The notes beneath the pieces are model-generated. The model made no database searches, was not told where the DNA came from, and was given only the letters and a program-made list of their open reading frames with translations. Shown piece by piece: positions 12,208 through 27,200 of a stretch of DNA of 64,000 bases. The first letter of the stretch is position 1. Each line of letters starts with the position of its first letter. The DNA comes from Acanthaster planci (lineage: Eukaryota > Echinodermata > Asteroidea > Valvatida > Acanthasteridae), in the NCBI RefSeq assembly GCF_001949145.1, contig NW_019091578.1:234859-298858 (forward strand), in the 5' to 3' direction. The position numbers and the translations under genes are program-made.

Positions 12208-15200
12208 CTAGTGGAAGGGAGAAAAATTAGGGCTTAAGACTTAAAAGGGTAATTATTAAAATATGTCTCAAAGAGAATCAGAATAATTAGATTGAAATAA
12301 AGCTTGTTGAAAAACTCTCAGGCTAGCAAGACAGACAAACCTGTGTTCCAATAAAAAAAAACCTTTTGTCTTCGCAAACCATTTGCTGATTACTGAACAC
12401 TTCCAGAAAATCTGATAAACCAAAGAGTCAAGTGCTCTTCACGACAGTTTACGAACAGATGTTTGGTGTCTTTACCTTTGAAGTATTTCCTTCAGCTCTG
12501 GCCTGTCTTCATTTTCATCAAAGTTAAAACTCACTGGCCCGAAGATCTGTCCCTGCAGAAAAAATAAGAAACAACTGTACAATACACAAGCATGGAATTA
12601 AGAAATTCAATTGTAAAATTTGAAACTTGGGCAGAATAATGCCATTGACATTCTGCAATTCACTGACACTTCCAACTTACAGGGTATGTGCAAAATTGCC
12701 TTTGAAATAATTACCTGCATTCCGGGTGACAATCTCTCAGCTGAATAGGCAAAGAATGCTTGCTGTGGGAATTGGTTATAGTATCCTTCAGGCTGAATGC
12801 TGCTGACAGGTGGTGTAACCATCGCACCTTGTCCCTTGTAATCTGTTGCAGGTGGATGTGATGAGGAGCCTATATCTGAAGCTATACTATCTGGTGTCCC
12901 TCGTTCACCAGACACTTTGCGCTCCAGGGCAGTGTGGGATGGAGGACAAACAGTGGATGTTCCGACTGCATCTGGTGGTTTGGACTGGCTGGATGTTTGG
13001 TCTGGAACGGATTGGGCATTCACTGAAGCACCATGGCTTGGTTTAGCTTGTGCTTCTATGCTTGTCAGTGGAGGTGGTACTGGGGTCTCCTTCTCAGCAG
13101 CAACACCTCGCTCAACCTTGGTAAATTCATCTTTGATGGTGGTTACTTGGAAGCGAGATGCCACCGATTCTTTTTTCTCAGTTCCCTCTAATGAGACTTT
13201 GCTCAGTTGCGCACCTGTTTTAACAGCCTCAGTGTTTGATGATTTTACTGAAAAAGCACTTTCCTCTTTTGGTGCTACTTTTTCAGCACTGGTGTCCACA
13301 CCCGATGTTGGTGTCATGGTTAAACATCCTGTTGCCATACTCTCCCTTGATAGGGGAACAGTTGCATCAACTTCAATGGAAGACTTTCGAGTTAAAGCAC
13401 TCTTTTCTGCTACACTAACATCTGGCACTGACTGTGCCCTATTCTCTCTCTTATTTACATCACTAATTGCATTGACATCTGACGTTGGTACGGCTTGTGT
13501 AGCCATTTCAGTATCTTTCTTGGGCTGATTTTCCTTCACAGGATCCTCAACGACATGCTGCACCTGGAACCTTGAAATGGTCTTGACTGGCTCTGTTTTC
13601 ACAACTTCAGCTGCCTTGGAAACTTCTGCAGATATTTCAGGCAACTTGCCTTCATTGGCTGAGCTAACAGGGGTTGTTTCAGAGAAAGAAGGATGCCTGG
13701 ACTGAACTGATGGTTTAGCTGTATCCTGACCAGCCACATCTGCACTGGGCTCCTCTATGATGGTACTTGGTTGAATGCCATGCGAAGCACTTGAATGCAC
13801 ATGCTGGGGTGTTTGTTGTTGAACACCTGCATTTACATCAGGGACAAGAATTGGAGCGGAGTGGGAGTGAGTTACCAGCATGTGCTGCTCTACATGTGGT
13901 TGAATCTGCTGAGCAGGTGCCTGGGATACAGGTGCCTGTACAGGTGTCTGCTGGTAGCTAACCTGTGGCTGGGACTGTGGTATTCCTTGTGACTGTATGT
14001 TACTATATCCCGGCACTGATGCTGGAGTGGACGGTTGTGAGTGGACAGGTGTTGCGACTTGTGACTGCGGTTGGCTCTGAGCTGGAGTAAAAGCAGACTT
14101 CTGAGGCCTCTTGTGAAGTTGATGGAGTTTGGCATCTAGATCGGCTAGAGAGGCGGCACTTCCCTGCTGCTTTCCAAATGGCACGTTCTGGAAGGCTGCA
14201 CTGTGTGATGAGATCCCAGACTGTTGTTGTTGTGGCATTTGCTTCTGTTGAATTGGTTGATGTTGTGGTTGCTTTTGAAGTGGCTGTTGTTGTTGCACTG
14301 GCTGTTGTTGCTGCACTGGCTGTTGCTGCTGTTGTGGCTGAGGCTGCTGTTGAAAAGGTTGCTGTGGCTGCTGTTGAGCTTGTTGCTGTGCCAGTTGCTG
14401 GTTCTGAGATGACTGTCGCATCAACGGTGGCACTGTGCCTCCCTGGACAGACATCTGACTGACAGCTGCTGTGGAATACACATTCTGAGGCTCCATTGGT
14501 TGGTTCTGTTGTTGGACAACACTTGCTGGAACCTGTCCATGCATTTGGACTTGCATGCCAGCCTGCATCTGGGCCTGAAAACCTGGAACCATTGACATCT
14601 GCACAGGACCCGGTCCAGAAACCCACACCCTCTGTCCTTCTAGCTGGACAGGGTAGGTATTACTGATAAACTGCTGTCCATCTGACGGCATGTGCATGGG
14701 GTATATTTGTGGTGTTCCCCCCAGTCCTGTTATCACTTGTTGGACTGGCACACCTTGTTGCATCATCTGGATCGGGTACACAGGCTGCGGGGCCAGTATG
14801 CTTGCTTGGGATGTCACAGCAGGGGGATTACCCACAGATACAGGCTGAGTTTGTTGCTGAATATCCCCCATGGTAGCCGGTGAGACAAGACCCCTTGATG
14901 CCTGAAGGGCATGCTGATGCATGTGGAGTTGTGGCTGTGACTGGCTACCCTGTAAAGGACCTTGCTGTTGCAAGACTTGGTCAGGCTTTCTTCCTGCGGC
15001 TTCCGCATAGGTCCGGGGAAGATTCCCACTACTGGATACTACCACACAAGCCTCCGGTTTAATACTGGCTTCGATTCTTTCTGGGACTTGGGGTTGAGCA
15101 GTAAATCCTGGGACTTGATTTGTGTTTACAGGGGGACTTGGGGCTGGAGCCAGGTTCCCACTGGGGTCAACCACTTTGGATGGATCAGGAGGCTCCTTCT

Positions 15201-18200
15201 TTGGTGACAATGGACGACCTTGACTGTCAGTAGGGGTAACATTGGTGGAGCCATCTGGCAATTTACTCCCAGTGACCTGCAGTAACATAAGAACACATCT
15301 GCTTAGAAATCACTAACTAATTATAAGTTTAATAAACAGTCGTCTCACATGCTTGTTAACCACTTGCCGTAGGGTTGCCGGTACTCAACACGTATTCTTT
15401 ATATGCGTGGCCGGGGTCTCCGAAATCAGACAAAGGGAACTGGGCCTTGTTACAAAAGCCCGTACTCGTAACATAAGACCAGACTGCTGGGCATTACCGA
15501 CATTTTTTCACTCAACAGTGGAGATAATCCAGCCTTGTTTTGAAGCAGTATACCACAGTTTGGGGCATTTAGAGTGAGCGGATTACCAACGGGGACAAAA
15601 GCACTCCACCACCGCAGCAATGAGCCACACAGTACCGCTGCACGCTAATCTGGCCCCTACTGAAAAGAGGTCAGCAGCACACTGTGCCAGATTTGTGAAC
15701 AAAAGAAAATTACATAACACCGCACAATCTAGGCTCTTTTTACAAGACAGCAAGCCCTAGCTGAAATACTGCAGCGTCAATAGATGTTGTCTGTCAGATT
15801 AGAGTAGAAACCAGAAAATTCTTTGTGTGGGTGTAAGTGTCCAGTAAATTAAGATATGAGTTTTTAAAGAATTTTGAAAACATATTAAAAAAAAATTATC
15901 CCATCCCTGCATCATCAGCATTCATAAATGCCCCTGGCGCAAAGTGGTTAAAGAGGTATGACCAAAAAAAATGAATATTCATATGATGAAGTTGAAAGAC
16001 AAAAGATATTTGTACATTTGTGATGTGGTGCTCTGTGAAGAGACTCACAAGGGACGGAAGGAAATAACAGTAAACCATTCATATTTGTTAATCCAAACTC
16101 CCTGAGCATACTTCTTATGAATGCTCCCAATTCTTCCACAGTGCAAGAAAAACAAATGACCCATTTCTGTACTTAGACATTCACTGGATATCAAGACCCT
16201 AATCTTCCACACTCCTGCACAATCTTAAACTTCCTGATGAATTTGGAAGAATTCTGCCAGGGTATGGAACAAAACATCCATTCCCATGATACCTGAGGTG
16301 GGCTGGTGCTATCATCACTGGGTACATTTGAATCATTTGTTGTCTCCAATGAAGATGATGAAGTCACAGCAACTGAGGTTGGTACAGCAGATGTTGCTGT
16401 CAAAGCTGCAGCAGTCATGGGATCTACAACCTTGGGACTGGCAGAGGAAGGTGGCATGTCTGCTGGGCCTGTCTCTGCCGAGGTGGTAATGGGTGTGGCC
16501 TTCATGGGACCAGTATTTTTGGCCTCTACACAGATCTTTTGCAACTGCTCAATGAAGAGTTCAGTGTACTGCTTCGGGATCAGGTCTTTTGTCAGCTGAA
16601 GGTAAATGAATAAGGTTTGGTTAATGTACAGTTTGTCTTGACGACTCTACAAACTCGAAGTTTTCAGACCTAGCACTCAATAAAAACGAGTTTTGAAAAA
16701 CATCATCATGAAAATAATTGTGTGGGAAAAAATCGATACAGACATGCCCTTTCATCAAAATATAGGAGCACCTCCTAAATTTCATCTTACTTTACAACTT
16801 TACTTATTTTCACAGTGGTTGGTTACACGATGCATTTACTAGAATTGAAAAGATTAAAGAGGATGACATGGAAGACACAGAAGTTTTGACATAGAAGTGC
16901 ATGAGGTTCAGGACATGTCTAAATCTAGTATTCTGTGTAGGGCTCAGGATAGTGGAGACACTACCACTTAGACTATCCGATTTGTAAGTGTGACGTCACT
17001 TCAGTTTAAACCATGCCCACTGCACACGTGCACTGCACATAGAGTTACATGCATTGATCGCCGTTTACATAGAACCACACAACTGGAAGTTAACGATTGT
17101 CCAATGAAAGACTGGAAATCCTGTCATGTCCGCCTTTGTGACGAAGTCACTTACGAACCGGATAGAAACAAAACACAGGTCTATTTTTAGCTTCAGATTA
17201 AGAACTCATCCTTGAGTAACTGCAGCGAAGGCTCTCTTCACAAGACTAATTTATAAGCCAAGGTCGAATACAACAACCACATCCAATGACTCACTACACC
17301 AATCTAACGTACCATTTTCTCCACAATGTCATCAGGATTATCATTATCCACACTAAACTTGAACTGCACCCTCTCTCCCTTATGCGTCTCAAAGGAACAC
17401 TCCACGATGAAGTCTTCATCCACTGAGATGATGTTGAGTTTAGGAGGCCTTTCATGTTTCTTCTTGATGCTCTTCATCCGTGCCTTCTTCTCTTTCTCCT
17501 TCTTTTCAGCCTTTTCATAGCCAGGACCGCCAGTCTCTGTACTACTATTGAGATCAAATCAACCATTCAAAGAGAAAAAAATGTTGAATGTGACTAATAG
17601 TGAATCTGCCCTTGAGAAGTTTATCAATTTTACCCAAAAAATTTAGATTCAAGCCTCCACTTAGCAACAGTCTATTAGTTTTAGTCTTAGCTCAGATTAA
17701 AGAAAAACATGACTAACAAGAGAGGTTTCAATGACTGGAAAATAATTTCAGATCAAAATCAGGAACACATTTAAAGTATCATTCAAGTACTATTAAATCA
17801 AATTTTGTGCCACTACACAACAGAAATCCTTCAGGCGTTACACCACATCAAAATCAGTAGCTGTAGCTAGTAATTCACATAAAAGTGGCTGAATTGACTT
17901 CCCTCATATGCATGTATTTTTTCTTTCTGCCAGCCGTAGCCATATCACTTGGACACAGCCTTGAGTATTTCTCTTTCATGTACACATACCTATCTTCAGC
18001 ATCTGTGAAGGTTGGAACTGAGGCAAAGCCAACAAGAGGGACATTGGCATTTGTAGTGTCTCTTCTCTCAATGGCTGGTGAACCCTTTGTAATAGACTGG
18101 CCATCAGTCTGCTGCAGAAACAATTTGCTAGTGTTACTTTAAAGAAGTTCCCAACAGTGAATTGTGATAACATTTTTCTTCAAAGGAAAGGTGAAATTTT

Positions 18201-21200
18201 CTTGGAAGTGTAGACTTATGTGTCTATTTTAGAACTTTAAATTTCCTCAGTTACAAGTATCAACAATTGGCTTAATGGAAACTACATTGTTAAACTCACC
18301 ATTGATTTAATTACACTTTGGGTTCAGCCAATACTATGGCATGAGGATTATGTAAGTCTGAAAATGAAGGTTAATACTTGAAAAAAAAAATCACTGGAAC
18401 AGGGTTTTAAACGAATCTTAATTAATTTTGTCAGTGTTAATAGGCCTTTAGTGAAAAAATGCACAAAAAGGACCTTGTGGAAAAATTACTGTTTCAAACA
18501 TGAATTTGGGCAAGAAAATATAGCTTTATAATAAAAGTTTTAAAAAGTAATCTGCTTCAATAAAATATTTTTTTCATGCTCAGATTAAGATCCTTAGAGT
18601 ATTATCAAAAGTATCAATTTTTTTCATAATGACCCATGAGCCCTGAGCCAATGTATTTCAAATGCCAGGGAACAAAGCTTAGCTGTTCAGAAGCAATGAA
18701 GGGAACTTATATAAGCCCCCAAGTAAAGGAGGGTGGCCAGAAAATAAACAAACATGTAATAGCAGAAAAACCACAACCACATGCCAGCTTTCTGTGGGAT
18801 TCAACACTGTTCAAGCTCAGGTCACAACAGGACGTGAGAAACAGGAAGCAGGTTTCTATCTTAACATGAATTAGGTCGATAACCTGTTTAAGCCAGACCA
18901 GCGGGGAGGTTGTGACCAAGCAATCCTGTTCAATTCTGTTCTTCTTACATGATATTGTTTGGATTAGCACAGCAGGGTCTACCAGTAATTTTTTACAGAA
19001 ACCACACATAATATACACCCACTCCCATATGCCCAACATACACGTTTGAAAGTGCTTGTTTTGTTGAATGGTTATTAGCAGGGAGGCACAGTATGAGAGG
19101 GTCAGACTCCTGCAGACAGGATATGAGCAATAGAACATTCATGTGGCAATTTCTATGAAGTTATTGAGAATTTCAGAGTTTGTCAGTCATGTACTAGGCT
19201 GGGTTCACAGCATTGTGAGTGCTGGATCAGTGCCAAGTCGTTTACATTGTGTGTTTCAAATTGAAAGAAAAGTCCATTGATCTATGTCATCTATCAGTAC
19301 ACTTGAAGACCGTAAACATTGAAAATGACTAACACTATTATCATACCTTTGTCTTGAACACAGTTTTTTTTTTTCATTAGTCCAGAGCGACCACATGCCA
19401 AGGTGACATAACAGGCATGTCACACACACACTACACACCGTTAGACATCATATCAACATGCACACACCCCTCCCCCCACAGTGTACAGGACAATACAGGA
19501 ACTGCTAACTGCTTATGTTCAAAAATTCTTTTTCCCCTTAATATCACTCAGAAAAACAAGTAAGAAACATCATCAAGACAAAGAGATATGACATAACAAT
19601 TGTTGACTGCTGTGATGTGTACAATATGATGTTTTGAGCTCAGGTATGCACAGTTTCCCTAGGGCGCTATACATCCCTTGAGTTTTCAAAATGTTATATC
19701 CTACACCACAACAGTCAACAAATGTTAAATGTCCCCAGGTATACTACTTGTACAACAGACGATTTTTTTTAAGGGGGGGAGTTGGGATTTTTTGAGTTAA
19801 ATATTCTGAGTCATTTTTTACAAGATAAACTCTTTAATTTGTGCAAGAATTTATCACTGTTTTGTGCATTTTTATGCATTCAGCATATTGAATGTGTTCT
19901 TGCAAGGAAAAAGAATTCATTCTTATTCAATGTAGTCTTTACTTTACCCTTTTAAATATCAAAGTCAAGAATCTTAGCACTTTTGTGAAGGCCTGTTGTC
20001 AAAGTCAGAATTGTTATTTCAGACAGATAATTGATTTAGAGTTGTTTTGCCTGGAACAAGTGTTAGAGCCCCTCCCAACCACAGCCAACTGTATCCCCAG
20101 GGTGAAAGAACTGACAGAGCATCCTATTTTTCAATTTGGTTTAAATTAGGTGAAGATCCCCGACCTCTGTTCATTTCCTTTAACCCACAACCACCCCAAC
20201 GGTCATGCCAAAAGTTGTAGGCTGGGGACTGACACAGTACAGCAAGACCAAAACAATACCCCTTAAAACTACGTTGTCGTCTGAAAGCATTATAATCACA
20301 TCTTGTCCTTTTTAACATCACAAGTTAAATGCTGCACTGTGGATAAGGACATTCCAGGTTCACGGTGCACGACTTATTATTTTTTCAATAGTAGTAGATG
20401 TAGATGTAGTAGCAGCATTTTTCAGCACAAGTAAACAAATGATGCATTCTTGGTGTATATATATGCTGTATGCTGATGGGCCAACTTTAACGGAAGTGGG
20501 AGTATGTTGCTAACATCTGAAAGTCAGGTTGAATATGAACATATGTCATTACTCAAACATGGCAGTGGCTTCCTGCTCATGAACCAGGGGATATTTCAGA
20601 TAGGGTTATTTTTCTCCTCAGGGTTTCTCAAGGCATATTAATTGGTGCAAAACAGGTAATTGTTCTGTTCCTAAGGGCACCTAGAGGTGCCACATAAATC
20701 TGCCTTTTCCCTTACATACTCTATTTTTGTATTTCAAATTTTTGGTTTAAATATTTCAATTTACTTTTCTCAAGTAATTAAGAGTGCACGTTTTCACATA
20801 TTTAAGTAACTATTTAGAAATAGTCTTGTTTATTTGAGTGAGATATGTCTCCTTATGCTTCTGAAGATAAATCCCAGTTGGAATTCACTGACATTATGTA
20901 TGTGCATGATGTTCAGCATAATATATTGGCATATAATTACATGTACATGCTACTGTATATGTACATGTATACTGCACTGAGATACATGCTCATTGATATA
21001 TGGACCCCCAATATTATTAGGGGTCTATATATACAGGCATGTACCTTTGGGGCTTCAGCCTGAGTCTGAGGTTGGCCATCTTGTCCTTGTGGTGTTTGTT
21101 GCTGTTGCGGAACTGGCTGTTGTTGTTGTTGTTGTTGTTGGGATTGCTGCTGTGGGTGTTGGTAACCTGCTGGCATCTGATACTGCTGGTACTGTCCATT

Positions 21201-24200
21201 GGTCTGCACGAACTATTTCAAAAGAAAGAGAAAACATATTGCTAAGAGTTACACAGTTGCTTACTGCTCCCCTTAAACAAGACAGATATGATTAAAAACA
21301 ATTGAATACACTGACAGGAGTTAGATTAACTAGCTAGAGCTAACAAAAAGCTACTATGGATGAAGACAGTTTGGTTAATTTGCATTTATACAATGAACTA
21401 CTTTTTCACTTGAAGCAAATCCCCATTTTCTTTTCTTTTGCTTGAAACAATTTTTTTAAAATCTGTTTTTGTACTTATTTTTACAACAAGTATTTACTGA
21501 TCAAAACCAAAAAGATGTAATAATATTGAAAGATGTAATTCATGTACTGGTACAGAGAGAAGACAACATTAAGTCAGGTTAAAAAGTAATACCACTTAAC
21601 TGTCAATGGTCATATCCAAAAATCGCAGTGCAACAAGTTTTTAATGACATGTAAAACATTTTTCCCATCCCTTCACATTTTGCAAGCTATGCACATGCAA
21701 CACATTTAATACAGCAAAAGAAAAATGCACTGGATTTCTGAATGGTCATCGATAATCAACTGGTATCTTTTAAAAACAGACATAAGTTAAACTTTTTTAC
21801 AGACATGATATTACACAAGGTACTGACCCCAAATGAAAGATTATGTTGTCTGATGAAAACAAATTCCCATAATTGGGTATCTTTTCTGTTTTTAAGAAAA
21901 ATTAATGTTATTTCCTGAAACTTCCTGATACATGTAGGTTCTGTAACCACAGACCTTCAAAATGACTGTCAACTGAAATTTGTTTCAGACCTACATACCA
22001 AAAACGGATGTAATGTTACAGGTATGTTACAGTTATTTTAACTTGTGATCACTTCGTAGGCTGTAAAAGGGCTAAAAAGTCAAAGAAAAACAAGCAGGTA
22101 CTGGTATGAATCCTAAGATACAAGAATATACATGGTGGTTTATTTACAAGTGTTAATAAACATACATGGAGCTAGTAAGTTATTCAGCATGACCATGTTA
22201 ACTAGGATGCATTACAGGAAGAAAGTGAAGAAACCATGGAATATCAAAACCTGAATACAGAATAAAATGACCCCAAAATTTTTGTTTATCCTGATTGGAA
22301 AGATGAAGTAAACATTTCATTGGTACAGTGAGTTGGAAGTTGCAGGTAACAACAGATACAAAGACATTCCATAAGCCACAGGGAATAGTCAGAGTCATAT
22401 GACTGGCCTCAATTGGCTCAATTTGGAATAGAGTCAGGAGATCAATCAGCATGGCCAATGCTAATACTGTGCTCACTTGCCAAGAATTTCAACCACAAAA
22501 TTTGATTTAACCAAGCGATACAATCAACCTTCAATGAGAATTTCTTATGGGCATTTACACTAAGGACTGCTTTCCTTGCAGCCAGGGCTGGCGCATAATC
22601 AATGCAGAGGCCACTAGATGGGACTATTCAGATTCCAATGTAAGCTTATGCTGAGGGAAACCAGACAATAATAACCACAGCAACAGGACAAATGGGACGT
22701 CATTGTGAAATATGATCAAGCAGATATGAGGTACTGCTTTTTTTTAACATTTCTCAGCATGACCTATTAAAGGGCCATTACATACACCACCAGAGGTATT
22801 GAAATTTCTACTTTTTTCAACTTGTTTGAAGACATCAAAAATCTTGATTATGTTGGAATTGTGTATCTGCAGAAATAGACCCAAGTTTTCAATATTCAAT
22901 TTTATTCATGGATATGTCACTGGAACTTTTACAACCCAGATTACTTTGAATGGGCAGTTATTTTCATGACTGACAAAACTGAGAACATAAGAACTGCGAT
23001 GCACGCATCATCCACACAGCACAAGTAAGTGTGATGGTCCCTTTAAAACCTGCAGTGTTTCAGCACCCTTCTCATAATGCAACATGTCGCTAGCTTGAGA
23101 GAATAAACTGGGACTGTATCAACATTTAAGGACCAGTGGGTGCTAACACACTGGGTCATGAGTCAATTCAGGTGAAATCAGCTAGCAGGAAGCAGCAAGG
23201 TGAAACAATATCACGAGCTGGGCTGTTCCTCAAGAGTGAGATGATGGCTCTACAAAGGAGATACCTGTGAGACTTTGAGCTGAACATACGGGGTTGTCCG
23301 GGTCATTTAACAGAGGTGAAAGGTTATGAAATACGTATGAGCTCAGGAGCAGAATCTAGTGATTCATGACAGGATGCTGTGTGAGCTTGTGCAGAGCAAA
23401 AATACCTGACTGACTGTTCCTCTCAAAGGGACCGGTAGGTCACGGCATAAGCATTATGTGTTGCCTGTCTTTGCCTTTTAAGGCAAACAACATTCAACTA
23501 CTTTGGCTGGGGGGAGGGCTATGCAGTTTTGCAATACCCAACATTACAAATGCAGTGCATGCACAGGAGATGGGAGGAAGTAGGAGTCTCAGTGGACTGG
23601 TGAGTGAAAGGGGAATGTGATGATATGTTGAAAAGCAACAGATGTGGGTGCGTGGAAGTCCTATCTCACTGAGCCACAAGCCATGCCTAGCCATCAATCT
23701 CTCAATGACAACATCAATTGCCCAGTGCTTTCCACATTAAAGAGGCTACCTTGGAGAGGAATTCTGTTTCCCTGAAGGAATCATCATTCCACTGAAAATT
23801 AAGCCCTCAGACATGGAAACTCAGTATGCCCGACATGTTTGTCTTGAAAGCGAGTGAGAAAAGATAGTCATCAAGGCCCGAGATGGAAACATTGACAGTC
23901 CTTGCTCTATGATCAGACATAGATTTCACTTTGGTCTGACGCTGATTAGAACTACTTGTAAATTATTCCTGTTTGAAAGTAGGGGTACATGCACATGTCA
24001 TAGGTACATGTACCTGATCAGATACATGTAACTTGTGTCAAACAAACCAGTATACAGCAAATGCATCTCAAGGGTCACACAGGTTTGTTCTCAACTCTTG
24101 CTTTAAAATTAATCAGCAGCTGTTCTGCAGGATTTCAATGATACTGATCAAGTAATGTAAGCTTTAGAATTTTACTCATGAGCTCCCAAGCAACACGTTG

Positions 24201-27200
24201 TATGCATTTTGCTATAATAGACCCTTTAATCTTGAATATTTGGCAACTGAACTGAGTGACTGAACTGAGTGACTGAACATTCCTGACATCTTAATGCATG
24301 CAAATTGCTATGCCAGGCTGACGATTCTGTATAGGAATGTTTTTCCATGATCTCATGGTTCTTAACAATGTCTTGAAGAACACATTTTCCTGTCCCTTAT
24401 CTATAGAGGACAAGCTTGGAGTGGGATGCACCTGTTATGTGAGTCAGGTCATTCATAAATATCTGTCGCATTCCGAACAACAAATGTTATCTGATTTTAT
24501 CTGTCTGAAAATGGGCACAGGAAACTCTTCAGGCAGCTGATTTCTTGCATGTACATGCAACGTATCCTAAAATACATGTACATGCAAAGCTAATCTGTGA
24601 AACCCAACATAATTCTCGGACAGGTACAGGTTCCATGCGGCCCATGGAACTCTTTTTGAAAATAAAGGCAATAACAACACAGTCCTGTCTGGTTGATAAA
24701 ATATGAACAGCAAATCTTTTCCATAACTGCTTGATGCATGTTTGTAAGCCTCTAAAACAGGCAACCACACCACGCCTACACATGTACCTGTGCAGGGACC
24801 CTTTTTTGCAAGTATATCCTGCAACCCTAATAGTTTGCCAAAGGATGGTTGTTAACTAGGGGAGGGGAGAGAGACAGACTTTGGGGAGTTATGACAGCAG
24901 CGCCAACTGTGAATTACAGTCAATTTAATGCAATTAGCCTGGGGCTTTGAGTCATAGCCCACCCTAGTCTCCTAAAACAGGTCACTCCTCCAACAGCCCT
25001 TCTCACCCCGCACCCTCAAAAGATAAATTCATCAGTGAGAACAATCATTTCTAATTACATGTAATTACAGTGTCATGTGTTGAATAAGAAGTTTAAATAG
25101 CACAAGCATGAATACAACGTTAATACCAAAGTGAATAGCATTTAGGCGCAACTAATTATTTCAAACATTTATGAAGAAAAACTTGCATGTACATATTAAA
25201 ATGGAATAATAACTTACAAAAACCTATGAATCGGATTTCTTAGCATTTGCAGCTACGGCTATGAATGTCTAATGCCCACGTATCCTTAAAAACAACATGG
25301 TCAGAATGGGATAATTTTTTTGGCAAATGACTGCACATCTCAGTTTGTAAGTTTTGACAGTGAAGGGATGACATACTCCAAAAATTAATGCAATCAAACA
25401 TGACACAGTATTTCTCAATATACATGATTAGTAAACTGCTGACAGACACATACAATGATTCAACAAAGACCTAAAAACCTACAATTTGACTTTGCCACCA
25501 GAGGGACATAACGTGTCAACTGTGTGTTATGTTTTGTTCGTGTAAAGCTCAGACAGACATAAAGTCATCCACTGTCTTGCACAGAAATGACAGAAAGACA
25601 TGACTGTGGCGTCTGTTAAATCTCACTGGTTAAACTTGAAATGAAGTCAACAGGACTTTACTTTGACAAACAACAGGGGCCAAATTCGTGCAAAAGTTCA
25701 TGAGTTTGTTGCATTTGCTCTTCAACAAGACATTTTACAGGACACATGCATCTCTGTATTTATCCAAATATAGCCGACATTAATTTGAAACCATACACAT
25801 ACAAGTACTTCTAATATTACTTTTGAATGCTTAATTTTGGGACTTGTAATGGTTTGAAATTATTTAGTACTTTCATTTAGAAATAGTTTTTACATTTTTT
25901 TAACTTTAACATCAATACCACATTTGGGATTGATGCCATTAAGTGAATGGCTGTAAAGTGTCAATTCAAGGTACATACATGCTCTGTGTACAAATGTAGA
26001 TAATGGATTTCACTCAGCTTCTGACTGGTCACCCTGAAGAAAAGGTATTCGTTTTTCCTCAGGAAACTGCCAATGTGCTGAAAACATCTAGCAAGTTAAA
26101 GTGCTTCAGAAGTCCCCTACATGTATGATTTCCTTAATCCTCTTTTTCAATTTTATCAATTTCAAACATTTGAAATATCATTTGTATCCCTCCCCTCAAG
26201 TTTGGCAGCCTCTCAAGGACTGTGGGTAAGGGAAGGGGCCAAAACTGATGACAGATGCCCTACAAAAACAATGATTAGAAATGTCACAAAGCTATTGTGT
26301 TGTAATTGAAGACAGATGTGTCTGCTGACTCATCCATTGAAGACACACAAGTCATGGCTATGTTACTGAGCACGGTCTACGAGTAAGAAAAGGCACTGAC
26401 AGAATACTGAAGTGAGGAAAAAAGGATTCCAAGGAAAAAGGCAGACTCATTATTCGGTTTCTGAACATGAATCAAAAATGAGGTTATGGAAAAATCCTAG
26501 CCCCTTCCTATCCAGAAACGTATGACAAAACTGTTAACTCAAATAACAACACTTTTTAGAAAGAATGTGGTTGTTGAATGCCACAAGAAATTTCACCATT
26601 TGAGTATTTTGATAAATACTGCCACATGAGAGCAATTGAATTCCCGTTGACATTTAATTTGGAATATTCTTCGCTCTGAAAAAATTCCTTGTGAGAGCTA
26701 TTAACTTAAACATTTAATTTGGAAAATTCTTAGAGCTACACATGTATTGATTAGAAATATATCTGCAATAAAAGTAGGATCCCAGACAAAATAAATGTCA
26801 GGGAAAAAAAGGATTTTGAAACGACCCCCAAAACTACTCGTTTGTACAGGAATTCTATACAGCTGGAGGCTTGAAAGGGAATAGGAATCCTGCACCACTG
26901 GCCCCGGTCTATCCTTCCTCCATGTGGTAACCATCATGACCCCCTTTAAAAAACTGCACAAAAGGCACAAAAATTACGCACGTTCAAAGACTGCGTTCAA
27001 CATTATCTGCACAGATTTAAAATATGTGCAACCTAATAAAAACAGCTGCAGGAAAATTGTGCAGATTTGAAATTTGTGCACTTTCATTGATTGTGCAGAA
27101 CATGGTTAAGGTACAATTAAAACCACTTGGAATCTGTTCCACAAAGGAACAACTGCCACCTACCGCTACACGTACATGCTACAATCACTGTAGCCAACTT

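Noticed and set aside
12917-13528. 203-residue plus-strand open frame
   Set aside because: Lies antisense to WNK exon 15, with no domain. It follows from the codon bias of the real exon.
14178-14462. Val/Ala- or Leu-rich plus-strand frames that look like membrane proteins
   Set aside because: Antisense of CAG/CAA runs in exon 15; the same artefact occurs at 34,526-34,771 and 21,039-21,245.
14003-14626. 207-residue minus-strand frame rich in Thr/Ala/Ser
   Set aside because: Out-of-frame reading of the Gln-codon tract in exon 15.
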